The notes under the pieces: model-generated | The model's input: the letters and a program-made list of their open reading frames with translations, nothing else | Database searches by the model: none | What the model was told of the DNA's origin: nothing | Assembly: GCA_947626615.1 (NCBI GenBank) | Contig: CANQSW010000104.1 | Coordinates: 1-5,030, forward strand | DNA: 5,030 nucleotides | Origin: an uncultured Peptococcaceae bacterium | Lineage (GTDB): Bacteria > Bacillota > Dehalobacteriia > UBA4068 > UBA4997 | Direction of reading: 5' to 3' | Program-made: the position numbers and the translations under genes | In this document: one piece after another, positions 1-5,030 of the stretch | Numbering within the stretch: the first letter of the stretch is position 1 | Layout of the letters: the number at the start of each line of letters is the position of its first letter

Positions 1-737
1 CGGACGGGCGGCTGTATTTTATCGCGGACGGCAGCCTGATCGCATACGATCTGGCGACGCAGGAGGGCCGGCGGTTGGCGGACTGGGCGACCAAGCCTTC
101 GGTCTATGCGGGGCGCGTTTATTATCTGAAGTATATCAGCCAATGGCATAAGCAGCTTTGCTGCCAGCCCGCCGCGGGCGGCGCGGAGACGCTTCTGGCC
201 GATTACGCCGAGCTTTATTGGTTCAGCGAAGGCAGGGTCTGTTACCGTCTGTCCAGTAAGGCCGGCTACAAGATATACAGCCAGCCGCCGGCCGGCGGCC
301 CGGCGGAGCCCGGGTATGAAACTTATGCGCGTACCTGGGCGGACGGCTGGTATTATTGTTGTGAAGATAGCGATAACAAGGTGGACGGCTGGAGCAAGCT
401 GTATCGCTGGCGTTGGCAGAACGGCAAACGGGAGTTCGCCGCCGTTTTATATAACGATTTTCCGTCCACTTTTGCTTATGCCACCAGTAACGTGCGCGTG
501 GCGGGCGATACGGTCTATTACACCATGCAGGTCTTTGCCGAATACGAGCCGGGGCGTTGGGGGCAGGCGTCCACGCCGCTTTATGCCGTCAGCACGGCGG
601 GCGGCGAGCCGCGGCAGCTTACGGACGGAAAAGTTGAGGATTTCTACGTTTTCGGCGACCAGATAGTTTATAAAAACACCTGGCGGTATGGCGAAGGGGC
701 GCGCCCGGACTGGCAGGTGCTGGATCTGACAAAATAG
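1..737 (+). CDS. DUF5050-like beta-propeller-repeat protein, 5' end outside window
   Basis: The reading frame is open from the first full codon (base 3) to a TAG at 735-737, giving 244 visible residues; the true start lies upstream. A TTG at base 75 could be read as a start, but the frame before it codes for the same repeat type (GRLYF at visible residues 2-6), so the gene is better read as truncated by the window. Repeats ending in aromatic strands are visible at residues 2-6, 37-41 (GRVYY), 77-81 (GRVCY), 114-118 (DGWYY), 168-173 (GDTVYY) and 218-223 (GDQIVY). Between several of them are linkers with an AGG core (PAAGG, PPAGG, STAGG). This pattern is typical of DUF5050-type, TolB/YWTD-like propellers, which in Bacillota are often secreted or membrane-anchored. 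Any signal peptide or anchor would be in the missing N-terminus. No catalytic motif is visible and the ligand is unknown. The family call is from pattern recognition only. Confidence 0.72.
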   Translation, partial: DGRLYFIADGSLIAYDLATQEGRRLADWATKPSVYAGRVYYLKYISQWHKQLCCQPAAGGAETLLADYAELYWFSEGRVCYRLSSKAGYKIYSQPPAGGPAEPGYETYARTWADGWYYCCEDSDNKVDGWSKLYRWRWQNGKREFAAVLYNDFPSTFAYATSNVRVAGDTVYYTMQVFAEYEPGRWGQASTPLYAVSTAGGEPRQLTDGKVEDFYVFGDQIVYKNTWRYGEGARPDWQVLDLTK

Positions 738-764
738 CTCCCGCCAAAATATAAATATAGTCGC

Positions 765-800
765 AAAAGCCGTTCCCCCGTTTGGGCGGAGCGGCTTTTT
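765..800 (+). terminator. Intrinsic terminator after the propeller gene
   Basis: AAAAGCCG (765-772) pairs with CGGCTTTT near 792-799. The stem continues inward through a G-T wobble, TCC/GGA, one C-C mismatch and CCC/GGG around a short loop near 780-784. A run of five T (796-800) follows the GC-rich stem. It lies 27 bases after the TAG of the propeller gene and just before the promoter of the next operon, so it separates two transcription units. Confidence 0.85.
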
Positions 801-814
801 GTCGGCGATAGCTC

Positions 815-843
815 TTGCCTGACCCCCGCCAATGTGCTAAAAT
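815..843 (+). promoter_or_regulatory. Sigma-A type promoter with extended -10 for the PPC-MIF-MATE cluster
   Basis: A -35 box TTGCCT (815-820) is separated by exactly 17 bases from the -10 box TAAAAT (838-843). The -10 is preceded by TGC (835-837), which gives a TGn extended -10. Transcription would begin near 850, leaving a leader of about 25 bases before the ATG at 876. Its position after the terminator at 765-800 and before three closely spaced genes supports it as the operon promoter. No operator-like inverted repeat is obvious around it. Confidence 0.75.
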
Positions 844-875
844 ATAGTATATTTGCCAAGCGAGGGGGTTGTTTT

Positions 876-1298
876 ATGGAATACAGGCGTATGGGCGACC
901 ACATCGTGGCGCGGCTCGATAAGGGCGAGGAGATCATTCAGCAGCTGCGGCTGCTCTGCCAGGCGGAGGGCGTGCAGCTGGCCGCCGTGCGGGCGCTGGG
1001 CGCGGTGGGCGATTTCACCGTGGGCGTGTTTAAGACGGCGGAGAAAAAATATTACTCCAACAGCTTCCGGGGCGATTATGAGATCGTCTCGCTGACGGGC
1101 ACCGTGACCACGCAGCAGGGCAATTTTTACGCCCACCTGCACATGAGCGCCGGCGACGCGGCCGGGCGCGTGTTCGGCGGGCATCTGAACAGCGCGGTGG
1201 TGAGCGCCACCTGCGAAATGGTGCTGACGCTGCTGCCGGGCCGGGTGGAGCGCGTTTTCAACGACGGCGTGGGGCTGAACCTGATGTCGTTTGAATAA
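876..1298 (+). CDS. PPC/DUF296-domain protein (PD1-like, putative DNA- or ligand-binding)
   Basis: This 140-residue protein is a single PPC (DUF296) domain, about the usual length for stand-alone bacterial members. The family in plants is the DNA-binding AHL group with added AT-hooks; bacterial members lack AT-hooks and have poorly known functions. Visible family features are the early RALGAVGDF segment (residues 39-47), the central GDYEIVSLTGTV strand (66-77), the His pair in YAHLHMS (H87, H89) and FGGHL (H103). Those three His residues form the conserved cluster thought to bind a metal in bacterial homologues. The ATG at 876 is preferred: AGGGGG (863-868) sits 7 bases upstream, whereas the in-frame GTG at 834 falls inside the promoter -10 region. 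It is the first gene of a cluster with a tautomerase 25 bases downstream. It might be a regulator or a small-molecule-binding protein; the sequence does not decide. Confidence 0.85.
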   Translation: MEYRRMGDHIVARLDKGEEIIQQLRLLCQAEGVQLAAVRALGAVGDFTVGVFKTAEKKYYSNSFRGDYEIVSLTGTVTTQQGNFYAHLHMSAGDAAGRVFGGHLNSAVVSATCEMVLTLLPGRVERVFNDGVGLNLMSFE

Positions 1299-1323
1299 TT
1301 GGATAGAAAGAGGAGAGAAAATT

Positions 1324-1671
1324 ATGCCATACGTAAAATATACGACGACCGAAACATTGAGCGACGCGCAGCGCGTCGAACTGAAAGCCGGCTTCGGGCG
1401 GCTGATGTCCACGATACCGGGCAAAACGGAGGCCAAGCTCATGGTGGCTATCGAAGAGGGCGACGCGATGTATTTCGGCGGCGAGTCTAAGCCGCTGGCC
1501 TTTATCGACGCGCGCTTTTCCGGCAGCATAGCTTTCGAGCATAAAAAAGCCTTCACGGAGGCCGCCTTCCGGCTGGCGGAGGAGGTCTGCGGGCTGGACA
1601 AAGCTTCGGTCTACCTGACCTTCAGCGAATTCGACAGCTGGGGCACGGGCGGCACTCTGGCCGGCAGATAA
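1324..1671 (+). CDS. MIF-family tautomerase (phenylpyruvate tautomerase-like)
   Basis: This 115-residue protein belongs to the macrophage migration inhibitory factor branch of the tautomerase superfamily. These are small proteins that form trimers and use an N-terminal proline, exposed after Met removal, as the catalytic base for keto-enol tautomerisation. It begins Met-Pro-Tyr, so Pro2 is in place. The active-site lysine region PGK (K34), the VAIEEGDAMYFGG segment (residues 41-53) with the typical F-G-G turn, and VYLTF (96-100) line up with MIF by eye. The position matching MIF Asn97 (mature numbering) appears to be Thr99 here, while the preceding Tyr is kept (Y97). The ATG at 1324 is chosen because AGGAG at 1311-1315 lies 8 bases upstream and Pro must be second; an in-frame upstream start would bury it. 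It lies between a PPC-domain gene and a MATE exporter with short gaps. The natural substrate is unknown and no export signal is seen. Confidence 0.87.
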   Translation: MPYVKYTTTETLSDAQRVELKAGFGRLMSTIPGKTEAKLMVAIEEGDAMYFGGESKPLAFIDARFSGSIAFEHKKAFTEAAFRLAEEVCGLDKASVYLTFSEFDSWGTGGTLAGR

Positions 1672-1681
1672 CGGGGCTTTT

Positions 1682-3025
1682 ATGCAGAATAAGCTAAATA
1701 ATTCGGCCGATCCGCTGGCCCGAAGCTATACTCTGGCCGGGCTGGCGCGGTTTGCCGCCCCCAGCATCGCGATGATGGTGTTTCTTTCCGTCTACACTAT
1801 CGTCGACGGTATTTTTATCAGCAATTTCGTCGGCACGCTGGCGCTGGGCGCGGTGAATATCATCTTCCCGCTGATCTCGCTGGAAATGGGGCTGGGCATC
1901 ATGCTGGCCACGGGCGGCAACGCGGTGATAGCCAGACGGCTGGGCGAAGGCGACGCGGCCCGTGCCCGGCAGAATTTTTCGTTTATGCTGGCGGCGGCGG
2001 TGCTGACAGGGCTTGCCATAGAAACGCTCTCGCTGCTGTTTCTGCCGCAGGTGATCAGCCTTTTGGGGGCCAGCGCGGCGCAGTATCCCTATTGCCGGGA
2101 TTACGCCGTGGCCATGCTGCTTTTTGCGCCCGCGCTGTTTTTGCAGGTGGGCTTTCAGAGCTATTTTGTGACGGCCGGGCGGCCCAAGCTGGGGCTTTTG
2201 GTGATGCTGGGGGCGGGGCTCGTCAATATGGCGCTGGATTATCTGCTGATACCCCGGATCGGCGTGGCCGGGGCGGGGCTGGCCACCGGGCTGGGTTATA
2301 TGGTGCCGGCGACGGCGGGGCTGGTCTATTTTCTGCGCCCGCGCGGCGGCGAGCTTTATCTGGTGCGCCCGCGGCGGGAGGCCGGGCTGCTGGCTTCCGC
2401 CTGTCTGAACGGTTCTTCCGAACTGGTCAGCAATCTGGCCAACGCCGTCAGCACGTTTCTGTTCAACATCATGTTCATGCGCTTCTATGGCGAAGACGGC
2501 GTGGCGGCGATAACGATGGCGCTGTATTTCCAGTTCGTGTTCGCGGCGGTCTATTTCGGCTATGCCGGGGGCGTCGCGCCGATCATCAGCTATAAATTCG
2601 GCAGCGGCGATACGGCGGGGCTGCGGCAGGTGGTGCGCGACAGCCTGCGTTTTATTCTGGGCGTTTCGGCGGCAAACTTCGTGTTTTCGCTGCTGGTGAG
2701 CGGGCCGGCGCTGCTGCTGTTTGCGGGCGGCGACCGCGAGGTGGCGGCCATAGCGCAGGCGGGTTTTCCGCTGTTCGCGCTCTCGTTTTTGTTTGCCGGG
2801 GTGGGGATATTCGCCTCCAATATGTTCACGGCGCTTTCCGACGGCCCCACTTCCGCGCTCATCTCTTTTATGCGGACACTGTTTTTTCTGGCTCCGGCCA
2901 TTCTGCTGCTGCCGCTGGCGCTGCACGAAACGGGGCTTTGGCTGGCCGTCAGCCTGGCCGAGGGGCTGGGCGCTCTGGTGGCGGCCGTCTGCCTGCTCCG
3001 CAAGAGGAGTCAATATCAATATTAA
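1682..3025 (+). CDS. MATE family efflux transporter (MepA/DinF-like)
   Basis: This 447-residue protein has the length and roughly 12 hydrophobic segments expected of a MATE exporter, an inner-membrane antiporter that expels drugs or metabolites in exchange for Na+ or H+. The two six-helix halves are visible as an internal repeat. VDGIFISNFVG (residues 41-51) with GGNAVIARRLGEGD (77-91) in the first half corresponds to GVAPIISYKFGSGD (297-310) in the second, with a cytoplasmic linker around 218-235 rich in Arg. The DxIFI motif in helix 1 and the RxLGxGD loop are family hallmarks. The C-terminus is short and basic (RKRSQYQY). The ATG at 1682 is 10 bases after the tautomerase stop, with only a weak GGGG (1674-1677) ahead of it, so translation probably depends partly on coupling to the upstream gene. 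The substrate cannot be predicted. Small bases or dyes are typical for MepA relatives, but the operon context may point to a native metabolite. Confidence 0.93.
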   Translation: MQNKLNNSADPLARSYTLAGLARFAAPSIAMMVFLSVYTIVDGIFISNFVGTLALGAVNIIFPLISLEMGLGIMLATGGNAVIARRLGEGDAARARQNFSFMLAAAVLTGLAIETLSLLFLPQVISLLGASAAQYPYCRDYAVAMLLFAPALFLQVGFQSYFVTAGRPKLGLLVMLGAGLVNMALDYLLIPRIGVAGAGLATGLGYMVPATAGLVYFLRPRGGELYLVRPRREAGLLASACLNGSSELVSNLANAVSTFLFNIMFMRFYGEDGVAAITMALYFQFVFAAVYFGYAGGVAPIISYKFGSGDTAGLRQVVRDSLRFILGVSAANFVFSLLVSGPALLLFAGGDREVAAIAQAGFPLFALSFLFAGVGIFASNMFTALSDGPTSALISFMRTLFFLAPAILLLPLALHETGLWLAVSLAEGLGALVAAVCLLRKRSQYQY

Positions 3026-3034
3026 AACTTCTGT

Positions 3035-3068
3035 CGTCCCGGCCGTGCTGCGGCCGGGGCGTTTTTTT
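3035..3068 (+). terminator. Strong intrinsic terminator after the MATE gene
   Basis: An 11-pair stem, CGTCCCGGCCG (3035-3045) with CGGCCGGGGCG (3051-3061), is complete apart from one T-G wobble. It closes on a 5-base loop TGCTG and is followed by seven T (3062-3068). It begins 10 bases after the MATE stop codon and ends the PPC-MIF-MATE unit. Confidence 0.95.
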
Positions 3069-3144
3069 GCCGCAAAAGTTGAGTGATTTTGCCGGCGGCT
3101 GCGAATTATAGAGTGAAGGCAAATTTGCTGAAAGTTGTGTGAGC

Positions 3145-3153
3145 GGAGGAGGG
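3145..3153 (+). promoter_or_regulatory. Distant but strong Shine-Dalgarno site of the sigma-factor gene
   Basis: GGAGGAGGG (3145-3153) is the only ribosome binding site near the sigma-factor ATG at 3167. Its last base is 13 bases from the start codon, longer than the usual 5-9, with an A/T-rich spacer between. No ATG, GTG or TTG in frame lies closer, so the start is kept at 3167. The effective spacing is even longer if the first GGAGG is used. Confidence 0.6.
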
Positions 3154-3166
3154 ATAAAAACCTGAT

Positions 3167-3718
3167 ATGACCGAAGATAAGTTTTTGCTGGAGCAGCTGC
3201 AAAACTGGCCGGAGCAGGGGCTTAAGCTGGCGGTCGCAGAGTACGGCGGGCTGGTGAAGCGGGTGGTGCTGACGGTGCTGCCGGGCGCGGACAGCCGCGA
3301 CGTGGAGGAATGTGTGGCCGACGTGTTCCTGAAGCTGTACCGCTCGGCTGGGCGGTTCCAGCCGGAGGCGGGCAGTCTTAAGAACTATCTCTGCGGCATC
3401 GCGCGGCACACGGCGATAGACCGGGGACGCCGCCTGCGGCGGCTGGATACCGTTACGCTGGACGCGGCGGAGCTGGGCCTCTCGCCCGATATCGCGGACG
3501 GCCTGCTGCGGCAGGAGACGGCGCGGCTGGTGCAGCAGGCGGTGGACGAGCTGCCCCAGCCGGACCGCGAGATATTTATCCGGCGTTATTATTACAGCCA
3601 GCGGGTGGCGGAGATCGCGCAGGCGCTGGGGCTGGACGAAAAGGCCGTGGAGAACCGCCTGTATCGCGGGCGGCAGAAACTGAAAAGTAAACTGAGCGAA
3701 AAAGGAGTGAGCGCTTGA
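3167..3718 (+). CDS. ECF-type sigma-70 family RNA polymerase sigma factor
   Basis: This 183-residue protein has the two-domain layout of a group 4 (ECF) sigma factor, which directs RNA polymerase to a small regulon when released from an anti-sigma factor. Region 2 spans about residues 21-92. It includes DVEECVADVFLKLYRSAGRF (45-64), the core-binding and -10 recognition helices, and the region 2.4-like SLKNYLCGIARHTAIDRGRR (70-89). Region 4 spans about 118-176, with ELPQPDREIFIRRYYY (128-143) leading into a helix-turn-helix at 146-168 (VAEIAQALGLDEKAVENRLYRGR) that would read the -35 element. The linker (93-117) is short and there is no region 1 or 3, as expected of ECF factors. The stop TGA at 3716-3718 overlaps the ATG of the next gene by one base, so the two products are probably made in a coupled, near-equal ratio. 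The exact ECF group cannot be assigned by eye. Confidence 0.95.
   Translation: MTEDKFLLEQLQNWPEQGLKLAVAEYGGLVKRVVLTVLPGADSRDVEECVADVFLKLYRSAGRFQPEAGSLKNYLCGIARHTAIDRGRRLRRLDTVTLDAAELGLSPDIADGLLRQETARLVQQAVDELPQPDREIFIRRYYYSQRVAEIAQALGLDEKAVENRLYRGRQKLKSKLSEKGVSA
3703..3707 (+). promoter_or_regulatory. Ribosome binding site for the DUF4179-type gene, inside the sigma gene
   Basis: AGGAG (3703-3707) within the last codons of the sigma-factor gene lies 10 bases before ATG 3718. It favours this ATG over the adjacent in-frame TTG at 3715 and fits translational coupling through the TGATG junction at 3716-3720. Confidence 0.65.
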
Positions 3719-4917
3719 TGCGAAAATTTACGGATAAAAACAGCGAAAGCTGGCAGAACGACCTGCTGGCGGATTATGTGATAGACGAGGCGGAGCTGGC
3801 GGCGGGCGAGCTTAGCCCGGCGGAGCAGGAGCGGGTGCTGGGGCTGGCGCTGGCCGAAGCCGGGCTGACCGGGGCGAAGGAAAAGGCACGGCGCGGGATT
3901 TCCCGCCGCGCGCTTTGGGCGGCCTGTCTGGTGGCCGTCATGACGCTGGCCTTCAGCGGGCTGGCTCTGGCCGACGCGGCCTTCGACGGGCGGTTGGCGG
4001 CCTTCTTCGGGGCGGATCAGCAGCAGGCGACGGCGCTTTTGGGCAGCGGCACAGCGCCGCTGGTGAGCGACAGCAACGCGGCCGGCGAGATCGCCGCCAC
4101 GCAGGTTCTGGGCGACAGCCACAACGTCCTCGTGCTGCTGGATATCGCCGCGCCGGCAGGCGTGCGGCTGGACGCCGAGAATTATATGTTCGGCAAACCG
4201 CTCGCGAGCGTGCCGGATATCGGGGGCAGCATGGGTTACAGCTTTGATACGCTGCCGGACGCCGATCCGACGGATAACCGCGTCTCCATGCTGCTCAGCC
4301 TGAATTCGCAGAACGATCTGACCGGCAAAACGCTCAGCCTGAAACTGGGCGATCTCTGTACGGAGTTTGGAAACGATGAGAGCATAGTTATGCCGGGCGA
4401 ATGGCAGCTGGAGGTGCCGCTGGATTTCACTGCGATAGCTGAGACACAAAAGCTGGCCGAGCCGCTGCAGGTGCAGGTGGGCGACGGTACGGTGACGTTC
4501 ACCGAAATAGCCGTGTCGCCGTTGACGGTGAACCTGACTGCCGAGGCCGATTTTGCCGACGGCGAAAGAATGGTAAAATCTCTGTGGTTGAGCGACCTGG
4601 TGGATTCGCTGGCGGTGCATATGCAGGACGGCACGACGGTTCTGCCGCGCCAGGGCAGCAGCATGAGCGCCGTCGACGTGGCTTGGCAGGCCAAGGCCCC
4701 GGAAGTATATACCACTTTTGATATGACGGAGGCGCTGAGCTTGGAGCCGGCCGACGACGCCGGAACGGAGACGGGCTTCCGCCACGGCGGCGCCACAGCG
4801 ACGCTGCAGCAGAGCCCTGGCAGCGCCACTTTGCGGGTGAACTTCGTGCTGGAGCGGCTGGTGGACGTGTCGCAGATCGAATCTATCGAGATCATGGGCG
4901 AAAAGCTGACGTATTGA
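3718..4917 (+). CDS. DUF4179-type membrane protein, probable anti-sigma factor
   Basis: This 399-residue, single-pass membrane protein is encoded with the upstream sigma factor. Residues 1-63 are hydrophilic and presumably cytoplasmic, with an acidic helical segment (DLLADYVIDEAELAAGELS, 15-33). A basic stretch (RRGISRR, 58-64) precedes one membrane segment at about 65-85, and the remaining ~310 residues would be extracytoplasmic, by the positive-inside rule. The segment just outside the membrane, with FDGRLAAFFGADQQQA (about 89-104) and the later VLVLLDIAAPAGVRLDAENY, matches the DUF4179 pattern seen in Bacillota proteins paired with sigma-70 factors. The C-terminal part looks like beta-rich immunoglobulin-like repeats of the kind often following DUF4179. 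No HxxxCxxC zinc anti-sigma motif is present, so any sigma binding must use another N-terminal fold. Two stops in tandem (TGA TAA, 4915-4920) end the gene. The anti-sigma role is inferred from gene pairing and topology. Confidence 0.83.
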   Translation: MRKFTDKNSESWQNDLLADYVIDEAELAAGELSPAEQERVLGLALAEAGLTGAKEKARRGISRRALWAACLVAVMTLAFSGLALADAAFDGRLAAFFGADQQQATALLGSGTAPLVSDSNAAGEIAATQVLGDSHNVLVLLDIAAPAGVRLDAENYMFGKPLASVPDIGGSMGYSFDTLPDADPTDNRVSMLLSLNSQNDLTGKTLSLKLGDLCTEFGNDESIVMPGEWQLEVPLDFTAIAETQKLAEPLQVQVGDGTVTFTEIAVSPLTVNLTAEADFADGERMVKSLWLSDLVDSLAVHMQDGTTVLPRQGSSMSAVDVAWQAKAPEVYTTFDMTEALSLEPADDAGTETGFRHGGATATLQQSPGSATLRVNFVLERLVDVSQIESIEIMGEKLTY

Positions 4918-4964
4918 TAACGCCGAAAGCGCAAAAATCGGGGCGGGCCAAATGGTGAAGTGGT

Positions 4965-5002
4965 AAAAAGATGGTAGACACGAAAGTGCCTACCATCTTT
5001 TT
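4965..5002 (+). terminator. Near-perfect palindromic terminator after the sigma/DUF4179 pair
   Basis: AAAAAGATGGTAG (4965-4977) pairs base for base with CTACCATCTTTTT (4990-5002). An A-C mismatch then leads to a CAC/GTG inner stem capped by a GAAA tetraloop (4982-4985). The five A on one side and five T on the other make it symmetric, so it could also stop transcription arriving from the right on the - strand. It begins 47 bases after the tandem stops of the DUF4179-type gene. Confidence 0.92.
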
Positions 5003-5012
5003 GTGCTAAAAT
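5002..5012 (+). promoter_or_regulatory. Possible extended -10 promoter core for a gene past the right edge
   Basis: TGTGCTAAAAT at 5002-5012 is identical to the core of the confident promoter at 833-843, including the TGn extension. The -35 region would fall inside the preceding terminator stem near 4984-4989 (AAGTGC) and does not resemble TTGACA, so activity would rest on the extended -10. Transcription would begin near 5019, very close to the Shine-Dalgarno-like stretch that follows. Confidence 0.45.
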
Positions 5013-5017
5013 AAGGG

Positions 5018-5026
5018 AAAGGGGTG
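5018..5026 (+). promoter_or_regulatory. Shine-Dalgarno-like site for a gene starting at or beyond the right edge
   Basis: AAAGGGGTG (5018-5026) resembles the AAAGGAGGTG consensus. The window ends in AT (5029-5030), which could be the start of an ATG, but that spacing would be short, so the start codon may be further on. No coding sequence of this gene is visible. Confidence 0.45.
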
Positions 5027-5030
5027 AAAT

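Noticed and set aside
75..77. TTG as start codon of the first gene
   Set aside because: The frame is open upstream to the window edge and encodes another copy of the same repeat, so the gene very probably begins outside the window.
738..764. A/T-rich stretch before the first terminator as a possible small regulatory site
   Set aside because: Only 27 bases, with no repeat or promoter pattern; it reads as ordinary 3' untranslated sequence.
837..1601. A 254-codon open frame on the - strand opposite the PPC and tautomerase genes
   Set aside because: It covers two recognisable families on the + strand and also overlaps the promoter. The translation shows no motif.
2092..2595. A + strand open frame of 167 codons inside the MATE gene
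   Set aside because: Gly/Ala/Arg-rich shadow in another frame of a well-supported transporter.
3079..3109. Possible promoter for the sigma factor: TTGAGT (3079-3084) and AATTAT (3104-3109)
   Set aside because: The spacing is 19 bases and both boxes are poor matches. An autoregulated ECF-type promoter is possible here, but I could not identify a convincing one.
1694..3409. A 571-codon open frame on the - strand opposite the MATE and sigma genes
   Set aside because: Its translation is rich in Arg, Gln, His and Pro with no domain pattern, it spans two clear + strand genes and a terminator, and long antisense frames are common in high-GC DNA.
3592..4785. A 397-codon open frame on the - strand opposite the DUF4179-type gene
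   Set aside because: Same low-information, Arg/Gln/His-rich composition. The + strand gene has a start, ribosome binding site, membrane segment and family match.

Overview
The window is a high-GC, gene-dense bacterial segment with every confident gene on the + strand. It holds five complete protein genes, one gene cut by the left edge, three intrinsic terminators and at least one convincing housekeeping promoter. The likely host is a Bacillota (Firmicutes) anaerobe of a GC-rich lineage such as Clostridia or Negativicutes. This is an inference from the family content (DUF5050-like propeller, ECF sigma factor paired with a DUF4179-type membrane protein, MepA/DinF-like MATE transporter), the AGGAG-type ribosome binding sites and the extended -10 promoter; no taxonomic marker gene is present.

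Layout. (1) 1-737 is the C-terminal part of a beta-propeller-like protein with six visible G-x-x-Y-Y repeats, closed by a terminator at 765-800. (2) A promoter at 815-843 drives a compact three-gene cluster: a PPC/DUF296-domain protein (876-1298), a MIF-type tautomerase (1324-1671) and a MATE multidrug/toxin exporter (1682-3025). A strong terminator at 3035-3068 ends it. The gaps of 25 and 10 bases argue for one transcript. (3) An ECF-type sigma factor (3167-3718) overlaps by one base a membrane-anchored DUF4179-type protein (3718-4917), probably its anti-sigma factor. An almost perfectly symmetric terminator follows at 4965-5002. (4) The last 30 bases hold a promoter-like extended -10 and a Shine-Dalgarno-like stretch for a gene beyond the right edge.

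How they may work together. The sigma/DUF4179 pair looks like a self-contained envelope-signalling unit: the membrane protein would hold the sigma factor until an extracellular cue releases it. The PPC-tautomerase-MATE cluster suggests a small-molecule handling and export unit, but no substrate can be read from the sequence. Nothing here is clearly a new defence or mobile system. The least ordinary items are the PPC-MIF-MATE gene combination and the duplicated 12-base promoter core. No stretch longer than 300 bases lacks a gene, and I saw no tRNA, rRNA, CRISPR array, insertion sequence or riboswitch.
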